This document shows, piece after piece, positions 1 to 10,437 of a stretch of 64,000 bases of DNA. This DNA is from an uncultured Endozoicomonas sp. Its GTDB lineage: Bacteria > Pseudomonadota > Gammaproteobacteria > Pseudomonadales > Endozoicomonadaceae. Numbering within the stretch: the first letter of the stretch is position 1; the number at the start of each line of letters is the position of its first letter. A program made the position numbers and the translations under genes. The notes beneath the pieces were generated by a model. The model was given only the letters and a program-made list of their open reading frames with translations. It searched no databases and had not been told where the DNA came from. Location: the NCBI GenBank assembly GCA_900299555.1, contig OODV01000117.1:27551-91550 (forward strand). The letters run 5' to 3'.

Positions 1-124
1 GATCAGCCCTCCTTGCCAGCGCATAAACAGTAATCCCCTGTTCGGTTAATGCCTTTACAACACTCAAGCCTATGCCACTGTATGCACCGGTTACCAGAGC
101 TGTTTTATAGGGTATTTGAGGCAT
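1..124 (-). CDS. Short-chain dehydrogenase/reductase, N-terminal fragment
   Basis: Only the first 41 codons lie in the window; the gene continues past base 1. The ATG is at 124-122 and the start reads MPQIPYKTALVTGAYSGIG, the glycine-rich beta-alpha-beta nucleotide-binding turn of the SDR family (TGxxxGIG), with an alanine-tyrosine variant inside the loop. SDR enzymes are NAD(P)H-dependent cytoplasmic oxidoreductases; the substrate cannot be read from this fragment. It lies 73 bases downstream of the RND pump gene on the same strand. A 7-bp inverted repeat at 135-157 sits just before the start and could be an operator. Confidence 0.8.
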   Translation of the reverse strand, partial: MPQIPYKTALVTGAYSGIGLSVVKALTEQGITVYALARRAD

Positions 125-134
125 GCTTTGCTCC

Positions 135-157
135 GATGAATACGTAATGCATTCATC
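135..157. promoter_or_regulatory. Inverted repeat upstream of the SDR gene
   Basis: GATGAAT (135-141) and ATTCATC (151-157) form a perfect 7-bp dyad with a 9-base spacer, 11 bases before the SDR start codon. No T-run follows on either strand, so it does not look like a terminator. The size fits a TetR- or MarR-type operator; the binding protein is unknown. Confidence 0.35.
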
Positions 158-197
158 AGAATAGTCAGATCTCCAAATCTGCACTGAGGAGAGATGT

Positions 198-3100
198 TTA
201 GAGAATGGCTTCAGCGCTCTCTTTGGCTTTTACCAGTCCAAAGTCAGCAAGAATGGCATAGGCCGTAGGAATCACAAACAGTACCATCAATGTGGACGCA
301 AATATGCCAAAGACAATGGAAATCACCAGTGGCTGAACCACCTGAGCTTGCAGGCTGCGTTCCAGTAATAGCGGTAACAGACCGACAGCGGTTGTCACCG
401 ATGTGAGAAAGACCGCCCGGAAGCGATCTCGGCTGGCAAGTATTGCTGCCTTGTGGACGGTTTCTCCTGCATCAATATGATGTCGGATATATTGCACCAG
501 CAAGATTGAGTCGTTGACGACAATACCCGCCAGAGAGACAAAGCCCATAATGCTCGGCATACTCAGTGAATACCCCAGCAGGAAGTGTCCCCAGATCACG
601 CCGACCAGCGCCAGTGGAATGGCCAGCATTACCACAAAGGGTTCGAAGTAGCTGCGGAACTGGAAACTCAGAATGGCGAAGATACCAAAGAGTCCGAGAA
701 TAAATCCTTTGCTCATGGAGTTGCTGGTTTTGGCATTCTCTTTAACTTCGCCTTCAAAACCAAAACGAATACCCAGGTAGTGTTGTTTCAGTTCTGGCAA
801 GAGTTCCTGTCGCAGCTTTCGATTAATCTGACTGGCACTGGCCTTTTTCTGATCGATATCTCCGGTAATGGTCAGTGTTCGCAGGCCATTGATTCGCTGA
901 ATACGGACAAAATTGCGTTCATAGGTCAGTGTTGTGATGGTTGCCAGAGGAACCTGACTGCCATCAGGCAGGATAATGGGCAGATTGATCAGGTCATCCA
1001 GCTGGTTAATGTCCTGGCTGTCAAGCTGCACCTGTATTTCCAAGTTTTCAGAGCCGACCTGTATTTCATCTGCCGTCTGGCCAAAATAGGCAGCACGGAG
1101 CTGGCCGGCAATCAGCTGGCCATCAATACCAAAGCTTTCTGCCCCCGGGCGGAGTTTGATCACCACTTCCTCTTTTCCACGACGCATGTCATCCATTAGA
1201 TTGCTGACACCGTCGAAGTTTCCCAGGAAAGATTGAATATCCAGGGATGCCGCTTTCAGGGTTTCCAGGTCCTGATGCTTTGCACGCACTTCAATGGCTC
1301 TTCCGGAAGGGCCAATGGAACCCATGGTAAAGCTCATGGCAATGGGGCCGGGTAGCTCGCCAACATCTTCCCGCCAGGCGTCCAGAAAGTCATCCAGTAG
1401 GGTATTTCTGGATTCTGCGGAGCGTAGATCAACTTTTACGGTGGCAATGTGTGGGCCTTTCTCACTGGCATCGGGGTTGAAGTTGTATCGTTCCGTGATG
1501 TTTTCTACCAGTGGGTGTCCATCCTCTTTTTCTTCGGAAAGCTGACGGTTGAGCTTTTCAGCACTGGCAACCACTGTTTCTACTATGGATGCGGTTTGCT
1601 GCAGCGTTGCGCCCGGAGGGAGAATGATTCTGACCTCGGCCTGATCACCATCCACTTCCGGAAAACCAATGAAATAGATAGCCCCGCTGGTGATCAGGGA
1701 GATAGAGATCAATAGCAGAGATAGCACACTGCCCATAAACAGGTAGCGCCACTCAATCACCTTGGTGACCATATTGACCAGCCTGCCGGTTCTGAACTGT
1801 TCAAACTGCTCAAGAAACCGTTGTTTAAAGGCAAGCACTGGGCGTTCTTTGTTATGTTTCAGCGCGCTTCGGTGCAGAGAGTGAGCCAGATGATGGGGCA
1901 GAATCAGAAACGCTTCAATCAGGCTCAGTGTCAGTACCAGAATCAATACCTGAGGAATGACTTTTAATACCGAGCCCATCTGTCCTTCCAGAAACAACAG
2001 GCTGCCGAAGATACAGATAGTAGTCAGGTAGGAGGATACAACACCGGGCAGTACCTTTGTCACGCCAGCCAATACGGCATCATCCACTTCCATTCCCCGA
2101 TCCAAATGAGCGGCAATGGACTCAGAAATTACAATGGCGTCATCCATCATAATCCCGATGGCCATCAGCAGAGCGACCAGAGAGATGATGTTGATAGAGA
2201 GGCCCAGTTGCGCCATAAGCATAATACTGCCCAGGAATGCCACGGGTAGGCCAGCGGCGACCCAGAAGGAGTAGCGCAACGAGAAAAATAGCCACATCAC
2301 CCCAAAGACCAGCAGAATACCCTGCCAGCCATTACGCACCATCATGGTCAGGCGATCCCAGAGTACTGAGGAGAGATCATTGGTCATGGTCAGGGTAATG
2401 CCATCGGGTGCTCGGGCCTGCTCCTGTTGAACAAAATTCTCAACCACACTCTTTACCCGCAGGGCATCATCCGCCTTGTTTTTGCTGATGGTCAATATGG
2501 CTGCTGGCTGACCATTAAACTGGATGCGGTTTTCATCCAGCTCAAATCGGTCCGTGATCGTGGCAATATCCGCAAGGCGTATCACACCGCCAGAAGACGA
2601 CGATGCAATAATGGTTTGGCCCAGTGTTTCAGGGGTGACTTTGCGTTCATCGAATCGAATCAGCAGGTTTTTGTCCCGGGTTTCAATATTACCGCTGGGC
2701 AGTTTGATGTTCTGCCGGGCCAGTTTGCTGGCGATATCACTGACCGTCAGGCCCAGCTGCCGCAAACTGGACTCCCTGAGCTCTACCTTTAGCTGGTGGT
2801 CGGAGAAGTTATGCAGTGCTACCAGCTGCAGCCCTGCGTCCACTTTCATTCTTTTTTTTACATCTTCCGCATAGGCTTTCAGGTCAGGAAGGCTGGTATC
2901 CGCCGTGATGGCCACATCCACAACCCGCTCATTCCAGTCCAGCTCCTGAACGACCGGGGACTCGATTTCGCTTGGAAAATCATTGATGGCATTAATCTGG
3001 GTTTGTACATCAACCAGCATCCGGCCAATATCGGCACTTTTATCTAGCTTGATATTCATTGAGGCGCTGCCTTCCAGCGCCTGGCATTTGGATTCTTCTA

Positions 3101-3323
3101 TGTGACTCAGGCCATCAATGGCATCTTCCATTCGCAGGCAGAGGCTTTCTTCCACTTCTTCCGGTGTTGCTCCAGGGTATGCAACGGTGGCGGAAATATA
3201 GCTGGGTGAAAATTCCGGAAAGGTTTCTCGTTTAATCTCTGGCAGAGATAAAAAACCGGCAATCAGCAGCGCGGCCATCATCAAGTTGGCCGCCGTTGGG
3301 TGTTTGAGAAAATAGCGGATCAC
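198..3323 (-). CDS. RND-family efflux pump inner-membrane transporter
   Basis: This 1041-aa protein has the length and layout of AcrB/MexB-type resistance-nodulation-division transporters. There is one N-terminal membrane segment (residues 10-30), a large periplasmic loop, a membrane block from about 330 with the paired aspartates of TM4 (MMDDAIV, D394 and D395) that carry protons, then a second periplasmic loop and membrane block. The GTG start overlaps the adaptor stop by 4 bases, so the two genes are translationally coupled. The sequence belongs to the less-studied RND branch with short N-termini (MIRYFLKHPTAANLMM). No outer-membrane channel gene is adjacent, so it presumably uses a TolC homologue encoded elsewhere. 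The substrate cannot be predicted. Confidence 0.9.
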   Translation of the reverse strand: MIRYFLKHPTAANLMMAALLIAGFLSLPEIKRETFPEFSPSYISATVAYPGATPEEVEESLCLRMEDAIDGLSHIEESKCQALEGSASMNIKLDKSADIGRMLVDVQTQINAINDFPSEIESPVVQELDWNERVVDVAITADTSLPDLKAYAEDVKKRMKVDAGLQLVALHNFSDHQLKVELRESSLRQLGLTVSDIASKLARQNIKLPSGNIETRDKNLLIRFDERKVTPETLGQTIIASSSSGGVIRLADIATITDRFELDENRIQFNGQPAAILTISKNKADDALRVKSVVENFVQQEQARAPDGITLTMTNDLSSVLWDRLTMMVRNGWQGILLVFGVMWLFFSLRYSFWVAAGLPVAFLGSIMLMAQLGLSINIISLVALLMAIGIMMDDAIVISESIAAHLDRGMEVDDAVLAGVTKVLPGVVSSYLTTICIFGSLLFLEGQMGSVLKVIPQVLILVLTLSLIEAFLILPHHLAHSLHRSALKHNKERPVLAFKQRFLEQFEQFRTGRLVNMVTKVIEWRYLFMGSVLSLLLISISLITSGAIYFIGFPEVDGDQAEVRIILPPGATLQQTASIVETVVASAEKLNRQLSEEKEDGHPLVENITERYNFNPDASEKGPHIATVKVDLRSAESRNTLLDDFLDAWREDVGELPGPIAMSFTMGSIGPSGRAIEVRAKHQDLETLKAASLDIQSFLGNFDGVSNLMDDMRRGKEEVVIKLRPGAESFGIDGQLIAGQLRAAYFGQTADEIQVGSENLEIQVQLDSQDINQLDDLINLPIILPDGSQVPLATITTLTYERNFVRIQRINGLRTLTITGDIDQKKASASQINRKLRQELLPELKQHYLGIRFGFEGEVKENAKTSNSMSKGFILGLFGIFAILSFQFRSYFEPFVVMLAIPLALVGVIWGHFLLGYSLSMPSIMGFVSLAGIVVNDSILLVQYIRHHIDAGETVHKAAILASRDRFRAVFLTSVTTAVGLLPLLLERSLQAQVVQPLVISIVFGIFASTLMVLFVIPTAYAILADFGLVKAKESAEAIL

Positions 3324-4660
3324 TGGTTGGCCTCCGCTGTTTGGCCTTTCTCTTCTGAATGATTCTCAACCCGTTTGAGCTTCATGCCGTCAATGGCTGG
3401 GATCAGGTCAGTCATGACTATCATGTCGCCCTGTTGAACAGGCCCATCAATGGCAGCAAGGCCATCCCTGCGGAACAGGACTTGAATATCCACTTTGTTC
3501 AGGGCTTGCTGTTCATTGATTCGATAGAGCGTATTACCATGCAGTGCCGCCTCGGGTACCAGCAGTTGAGGCTTTTCCAGCCCTTCAATCATGGCTTCCA
3601 CAAACAGGCCGTTTGACAGAGGGACCTGGTTGCTGTTGACCATTGTCCGTAAATCCTGATCGATCTCGAGAATAACGCCAACCGTTCCTTGGTTCGGGTC
3701 AATGGTTTCACTGATTCTGACCACACGGGCTTCACGCTCTGACCGGTAGTTACCGCTGCTGATAAGCACTCTGGCTTTCAGGTTGAACTGGTCCGGCCGG
3801 ATTCTCGAGTAGTCAGTAGGGTTGCCGGAATCAAAGGTAATGGTATTCAGCAGGGTTTTAATGTCGTGTAACGGTACCTGGGCTTCAACTTCCATCTGGC
3901 TGATGCCGTAAAGCAGTGCCAGTTGTTGTTGAGGATTTACCGCTTCGCCCACTTCGAAATCCACACTGGCAACCCGGGCAGTCAATGGCAGGGTAATGGT
4001 TGTTTTACTGAGCTGGCGTCTGGCTTCCTCCAGCCTGGATTCATTCACTTTGACCTGGGCTTCACTGGTACTGCGATTATCCGGAATCAGTGCCAGCTGG
4101 TTTTTCAGATTAAGTACCTGGCTTTGCTGAGAGAGAAAGTTGAGCCGCTGCTGATCGACATCGGATTTGGAAATCACATTTTTATTGAGAAGATTCTCTT
4201 TGCGAGCCAGCTCTTTTTCAATCAGTGAACGTCGTTTGTCCTCAATGTCCAGTGATGCTTTCAGGTTTTGTTCTTCAAGGTTCAGTCTGGCCAGTTGAGC
4301 TTTGCTGGAGTTCAACTCGGCCTGAGCTCTGGCGAGTTGTAACTCATAATCAAGAGGGTCGATTTTCAGCAGGGTTGCACCGGCCTTGAGGACTCTGCCT
4401 TTTTCCAGGTCGGGATGACGGTAAATGATCTTTCCACTGGTCTCTGCTACGGCTTTCCATTCCACTTTGGGCTGTACACGACCAAAGCCAGATATAAGAG
4501 GTGCGATCGCCTTCTGTTTAATGGCTCTGGCCTGAACAGGAACGGCCCGATCGGATGCAGGGTTAAGCGGGGGGGATTGCCGGTTGGCAAGTGCCAGAAT
4601 AAAGATGATCACCCCTGCACCAAGGGCAAAGAAGAAAAGCCTTTTCTTTGGAGCCTGCAC
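3320..4660 (-). CDS. RND efflux periplasmic adaptor (membrane fusion protein)
   Basis: This 446-aa protein starts with a membrane anchor (KKRLFFFALGAGVIIFILAL). A lipoyl/barrel-sandwich half follows, then a long alpha-helical hairpin rich in Q, L, K and E (residues about 110-215), and then beta-barrel and membrane-proximal domains. That is the arrangement of AcrA/HlyD-type adaptors bridging an RND pump to an outer-membrane channel. The start is a GTG at 4660 with AAGGA 9 bases upstream. That Shine-Dalgarno lies inside the 3' arm of a perfect 11-bp hairpin (4664-4695), which suggests regulated translation. The gene follows msbA by 96 bases on the same strand and overlaps the transporter gene by 4 bases. 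Confidence 0.88.
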   Translation of the reverse strand: MQAPKKRLFFFALGAGVIIFILALANRQSPPLNPASDRAVPVQARAIKQKAIAPLISGFGRVQPKVEWKAVAETSGKIIYRHPDLEKGRVLKAGATLLKIDPLDYELQLARAQAELNSSKAQLARLNLEEQNLKASLDIEDKRRSLIEKELARKENLLNKNVISKSDVDQQRLNFLSQQSQVLNLKNQLALIPDNRSTSEAQVKVNESRLEEARRQLSKTTITLPLTARVASVDFEVGEAVNPQQQLALLYGISQMEVEAQVPLHDIKTLLNTITFDSGNPTDYSRIRPDQFNLKARVLISSGNYRSEREARVVRISETIDPNQGTVGVILEIDQDLRTMVNSNQVPLSNGLFVEAMIEGLEKPQLLVPEAALHGNTLYRINEQQALNKVDIQVLFRRDGLAAIDGPVQQGDMIVMTDLIPAIDGMKLKRVENHSEEKGQTAEANQ

Positions 4661-4663
4661 GAA

Positions 4664-4695
4664 AATGTCCTTAGTTATTTTCTCCTAAGGACATT
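4664..4695 (-). promoter_or_regulatory. Hairpin covering the Shine-Dalgarno of the efflux adaptor
   Basis: On the minus strand AATGTCCTTAG and CTAAGGACATT are perfect complements (11 bp) around a 10-base loop. The only good ribosome binding site for the adaptor, AAGGA, is in the 3' arm, 9 bases from the GTG start. The hairpin could mask translation or act as a DNA operator. It lacks a T-run, so termination is unlikely. Confidence 0.5.
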
Positions 4696-4756
4696 ATTCA
4701 CAGATTGGCCAGTTATGGCACGTGATTTGTTGCTTAACTCTTGAGTGGTGGATTAC

Positions 4757-6577
4757 TCAGGCAGGTACCTGCTCCACGGTTACCGGTGCTTCATCCTGAA
4801 ACTGCATTTTGTGAAGTTTGGCGTAATGCTCACCTTTAGCCAGCAGTTCTGAGTGGCTGCCCCGCTCAATAATTCGTCCATGTTCCATCACGAGAATGCA
4901 GTCTGCATTTTCAATGGTGGAGAGGCGGTGGGCGATGACCAGAGTGGTACGGCCTTTCATAATATCATCCAGCGCTGCCTGGATATGGCGCTCGGATTCC
5001 GTATCCAGTGCTGACGTTGCCTCATCCAGGATCAGGATTGGAGCATCTTTCAGAACTGCACGGGCAATGGCCAGACGCTGACGCTGTCCGCCTGAGAGAA
5101 GAACGCCATCTTCGCCAACAATGGTATGAATGCCATCAGACATGTCTTTGATGAATTCTGTGGCATGAGCAGCTTCTGCGGCCAGACGAATATCTTCCTC
5201 TTCTGCGGTATCACCAAGAGCGCCATAAGCAATATTTCGGGCGACGGTATCATTGAACAGCGTAATGTTCTGACTGACCAGGGCAATATGGCTGCGAAGG
5301 TTTCTCAACTCAAAGTCATTCAGGGGCACGCCGTCAATGAGTATGTCGCCTTCGGTATGGTTATAAAATCTGGGGACAAGGTTGGCCAGCGTACTTTTTC
5401 CTGAACCAGATCGACCAACCAGCGCGGAGGTCTGCCCGGGCTGAATGGTAAAGTTGATGTCTTTCAGCGCGGGTGATTCAGCGCCAGAATAGGTAAAGCC
5501 AACCTGCTTGAATTCAACACATCCGGTTACCCGGTCACAGGTATATTGGCCATTATTAGCTTCTGGTATTTCATCCACCATTTCGAAAATGCTTTCCGCT
5601 GCAGCAATACCTTTCTGGATGTTGGCATTTACTTCGCTTAGCTGGCGTATGGGCTTTGGCAATAGGGCTGCTGCCGTCACATAACCAACCAGAGTCGCCG
5701 TAGTTGAGTCGCCTTTGACAAACAGCACCATAAACAGTAGAAGGGCGAGGGCTATCGAAACAATGAACTGAAGAACCGGTGTGTGGACGGAGCCCGCTTT
5801 GGCCAGCTTAAGGTTCTGGCGGGTATTGGCTGCACTGGATGCTGTGAAGCGGCCACACTCATAATCTTCCCCGCCAAAGCCCCTGACTTCCCGATAGCCA
5901 TTGATGGTTTCAGACGTCACATGGGTCAGGTCACCCATGGAGTTTTGAATGTTTCTGCTGATCCGGCGAAACCGCTTGCTGGCATAGGAAACCACCATGG
6001 CGATGACTGGCAGTGCGGCTATAAATATCAGTGTCATCTGCCAGTTGGTGTAAAACAGGAAACCGAGCAGGAATACCACGGTCAATCCTTCCCGGACGGC
6101 AACACGGATAGCGTCGGTAGCCGCAGAGGTTACCAGACTGACGTTATAGGTGATACGGGCAATCAGGTGGCCGGAATTGTTGTTATCAAAGAATACATTG
6201 GGCAGGTTGACCATTCGTTCAAACATCTCGGTTCTCAGGTCGTGGATAACAAAGTTTGCGACCTTTGAGATATAGTAGTTACCGAGATAGGAGCCAATAC
6301 CTCGAACGATGGCGATAATGACCATAAGTGCCGGGATCAGCCAGAGTGATGAAATGCCTGAGCTGGAAAGCCATTCCCAGTTCTGCAGCAGGGTGGCCTC
6401 TTCACCTTCCAGTGCCTGAACGAAGTATTCAAGAAGCTTGGCAAAGGCGGGCTGGGTCAGGGCGAAGATGGCCAAGCCAAGGAGGCTAAGGGCAAAATAG
6501 CCCGCATAGGGTCTTACATAAGTCAGCAGTCGAAGGTAAATCTGCAGACTGCCAGCATTAGGGTTCTGTTCTGACAT
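4757..6577 (-). CDS. msbA: MsbA-type lipid A/phospholipid ABC exporter
   Basis: This 606-aa half-transporter has a six-helix membrane domain (about 20-310) fused to an ATPase domain. Walker A is GRSGSGKST (388-396), the signature is LSGGQRQR (494-501), Walker B is ILILDEA (514-520) and the switch histidine is H550. Length and sequence style match MsbA, which flips lipid A-core across the inner membrane. Other type IV ABC exporters share this architecture, so the symbol rests on overall resemblance. No kinase gene (lpxK), its usual partner, is adjacent; instead it precedes an RND adaptor by 96 bases. No strong Shine-Dalgarno is visible before the ATG at 6577. Confidence 0.8.
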   Translation of the reverse strand: MSEQNPNAGSLQIYLRLLTYVRPYAGYFALSLLGLAIFALTQPAFAKLLEYFVQALEGEEATLLQNWEWLSSSGISSLWLIPALMVIIAIVRGIGSYLGNYYISKVANFVIHDLRTEMFERMVNLPNVFFDNNNSGHLIARITYNVSLVTSAATDAIRVAVREGLTVVFLLGFLFYTNWQMTLIFIAALPVIAMVVSYASKRFRRISRNIQNSMGDLTHVTSETINGYREVRGFGGEDYECGRFTASSAANTRQNLKLAKAGSVHTPVLQFIVSIALALLLFMVLFVKGDSTTATLVGYVTAAALLPKPIRQLSEVNANIQKGIAAAESIFEMVDEIPEANNGQYTCDRVTGCVEFKQVGFTYSGAESPALKDINFTIQPGQTSALVGRSGSGKSTLANLVPRFYNHTEGDILIDGVPLNDFELRNLRSHIALVSQNITLFNDTVARNIAYGALGDTAEEEDIRLAAEAAHATEFIKDMSDGIHTIVGEDGVLLSGGQRQRLAIARAVLKDAPILILDEATSALDTESERHIQAALDDIMKGRTTLVIAHRLSTIENADCILVMEHGRIIERGSHSELLAKGEHYAKLHKMQFQDEAPVTVEQVPA

Positions 6578-7042
6578 GGTATAGGATCATTTTCCGGCTC
6601 TGGACATAAAATTGCCATGAGCATAAGTGCCGCTTCCCTTTAATGGTTTGGTTGGGAAGAACGTTCTGGCGGCATTTTCATAAAAAATAAAAATGAACCC
6701 GCGAGGATAACAGCGAAATCAGCCATTTAAAAAGCCTTTTTACGGAGCTTTTGCGGAAGTGTTTCAGGAAAAATAGCAGGTTTGCTTATTTGGTTGCGGA
6801 AAAAAGTTGGCTTGTTAGTGCATTATGGCGTAGGGGTTTTGGTCGGGATGGGGTAATATTGCGCCCTTTTTGTAGAAACAGCGGTTAGTTGAAAAGCCAT
6901 CATCTCCCCCGAAACGTATGGCTTTAGGCTAGTCTGTGGCTAATAGCCCCCGATAAATAGATCAAATCCCCCTGGATTTCTGACAGGTATCGAAAACGGT
7001 GTCCGTTTTCGTCGCAGGTGGATAAATTGAGAGAATGACACA
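6578..7042. other. Divergent intergenic region between msbA and typA
   Basis: These 465 bases hold the promoters of two divergently transcribed genes. I see no convincing ORF. The only clear structure is the perfect hairpin at 6991-7011, close to the typA start. The stretch before it is T- and A-rich with several short T-runs, but I cannot assign promoter boxes with confidence. Confidence 0.5.
6991..7011 (+). promoter_or_regulatory. Perfect stem-loop in the typA 5' leader
   Basis: CGAAAACGG (6991-6999), loop TGT, and CCGTTTTCG (7003-7011) form a 9-bp stem about 30 bases upstream of the typA GTG. No U-tract follows, so it is more likely an mRNA-stability or translation element, or a terminator-like stem that does not terminate. 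Confidence 0.45.
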
Positions 7043-8857
<1,815 letters not shown>

Positions 8858-8912
8858 TGCTTAGCGAGTAAATCTAAGCATTCATATACCCCACTCGATT
8901 GTTGAGTGGGGT
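8858..8912 (+). terminator. Tandem hairpins after typA
   Basis: The first hairpin pairs TGCTTAG (8858-8864) with CTAAGCA (8874-8880) and includes the typA stop codon region. The second pairs ACCCCACTC (8888-8896) with GAGTGGGGT (8904-8912) around a 7-base loop. There is no long U-run, so termination may be weak or factor-assisted, or the second stem may serve the converging ORFan gene as well. Confidence 0.55.
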
Positions 8913-8915
8913 GCC

Positions 8916-9078
8916 TATACCATTTCCACCTTTTAACTATTGGCTGCGCAGCCATTTTGAACTACTGGCCTGCGTTGAAGCACCTCGCCATAGCTACGGC
9001 TATGATTCGTCGCTTCGTCTTGTCCAGTAGCCAAAAATAGCTTGCTCGCTCTCATGGTTAGAAAGCGGAAGTGGTATA
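8916..9078. mobile_element. MITE-like element with 22-bp inverted termini
   Basis: TATACCATTTCC... at 8916-8937 and its counterpart at 9057-9078 match at 18 of 22 positions as terminal inverted repeats around about 119 bases with no coding potential. The inside holds a second small dyad (CATAGC / GCTATG near 8990-9004). This layout is that of a miniature non-autonomous transposon or dispersed intergenic repeat. No second copy was found in this window. It lies between the ends of typA and the ORFan gene, so it disrupts nothing. Confidence 0.55.
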
Positions 9079-9085
9079 ACTTCTC

Positions 9086-10171
9086 TCACATCCAGGGATT
9101 CCCCGGATATGGTGTGTAGACTGTCAAAAGCGTAACAACTACTCCAAGGCCAAGGAATAAGGCAATAGAATAACCGGGCGAGGTAAACCAGGCTTCCAGC
9201 CAGTGGGGGCTGCCAGGCTTCCAGGATGTTAAGTGTTTGTCTCTCTTATGCTCACTCCGTGAAGGTTTGTTGGCATTGTAACTCTCCCTGATTTTTTTAA
9301 TGTCGGACTTTGTGAGAGGCGAAACAGGAAGTCTTTTTGTTTTTTTGCTGAATCTTTTATTGGTAGATACTAGGAAGCTATTCTCTAGTGGTGATGTGAG
9401 CAAGATAACCGGCTTGAGTTTTGGGTTGTCATAGAAGCCCAGAGTCGTTGAAAGATGGTATTCACTATTCTCTAAAACCGTTGATGGCGGCAATAACAGG
9501 TTCGTACTTATGGGCTCTGGGCTCAATATTTTTGAGGTGGTTACCCGGTTATAGCTAATATCAATATCAATAATATGCTGATTTACCGATTGGGCTATGC
9601 ATTGAAGAATGATATGCCGTTTCTCTTTTATACTCTTGAAATGCTCCAGGATTAACATCTCAGGACAGAGCTGGGTGCTGTGAATGACCTTTCTGGTTAA
9701 TAGTTCAAACAGGTTTGAATAAAAGTCTTTATCATTGGTAAGGCGTTTTTCAAGACCAATGTAATGGCTTAGCCAATAAGCCAGATCGATTTCATTTTGC
9801 TCCAGGACAAATGTTTCGAATACCCTTTCCTGTATTTTATTTAAATTAAATATCGGTCGAAGCAGTCGAGAAAGTTCATCGTTACCGGTTTGGGTGGCAG
9901 TAATAACCAGTTTCGACAGATAGCGATAAAACTGTTCGGGGCGAGATCTATGCAGAGCCTGTAAAATGAGCTGAGTGTATAGCCACCGATCTTGCTGTGG
10001 AGTTGCATGATTATTGACTGAGTACGTTTCAAATCCCGCTTCATTTATCCATTGCTGAACCGTCATTTGATCTGCAGAAGAGAAATATTGAAAAGCAAAT
10101 GCTTCTATAGTCATTACACTGGTTAAAACGATCGACGTTGCTTTAATTGCTCTTCTTAGCTGATGTTTCAT
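9086..10171 (-). CDS. Exported or membrane-anchored ORFan protein (361 aa)
   Basis: I do not recognise this protein. The ATG at 10171 was chosen over a GTG at 10228 because it directly begins a signal-peptide-like segment (MKHQLRRAIKATSIVLTSVM followed by TIEAFA). The middle is polar and helical without cysteine or metal motifs that I can name. A basic stretch (residues about 285-335) precedes one C-terminal hydrophobic segment (SIALFLGLGVVVTLLTVY). It could therefore be anchored at both ends, or at the C-terminus after cleavage. It is monocistronic, and its stop lies against the MITE-like element. No function is claimed. Confidence 0.7.
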   Translation of the reverse strand: MKHQLRRAIKATSIVLTSVMTIEAFAFQYFSSADQMTVQQWINEAGFETYSVNNHATPQQDRWLYTQLILQALHRSRPEQFYRYLSKLVITATQTGNDELSRLLRPIFNLNKIQERVFETFVLEQNEIDLAYWLSHYIGLEKRLTNDKDFYSNLFELLTRKVIHSTQLCPEMLILEHFKSIKEKRHIILQCIAQSVNQHIIDIDISYNRVTTSKILSPEPISTNLLLPPSTVLENSEYHLSTTLGFYDNPKLKPVILLTSPLENSFLVSTNKRFSKKTKRLPVSPLTKSDIKKIRESYNANKPSRSEHKRDKHLTSWKPGSPHWLEAWFTSPGYSIALFLGLGVVVTLLTVYTPYPGNPWM

Positions 10172-10437
10172 ATTGTTCTGCTCATTACCCTTTTCAGCGC
10201 TATACAGCAGGCTATCAGCGAGTATCACTAATAGGTGGTTTCTTATCAGGAGCTAAAGTTGGTGACTGATAATGTATAGAGGCGACTACGCCTGATAAGC
10301 CTGAGACAGGTTCTGCCTGAATTGGTTCCAATCATGACTTTCTGAGAAAGGATAAGCGCTTTGCTGCAACAATCGTTTAAGGTTAAGGTAAGGCATAATT
10401 CTGCTGACTTTATGAAAGTTTCCTGAAAGGATTTTCC

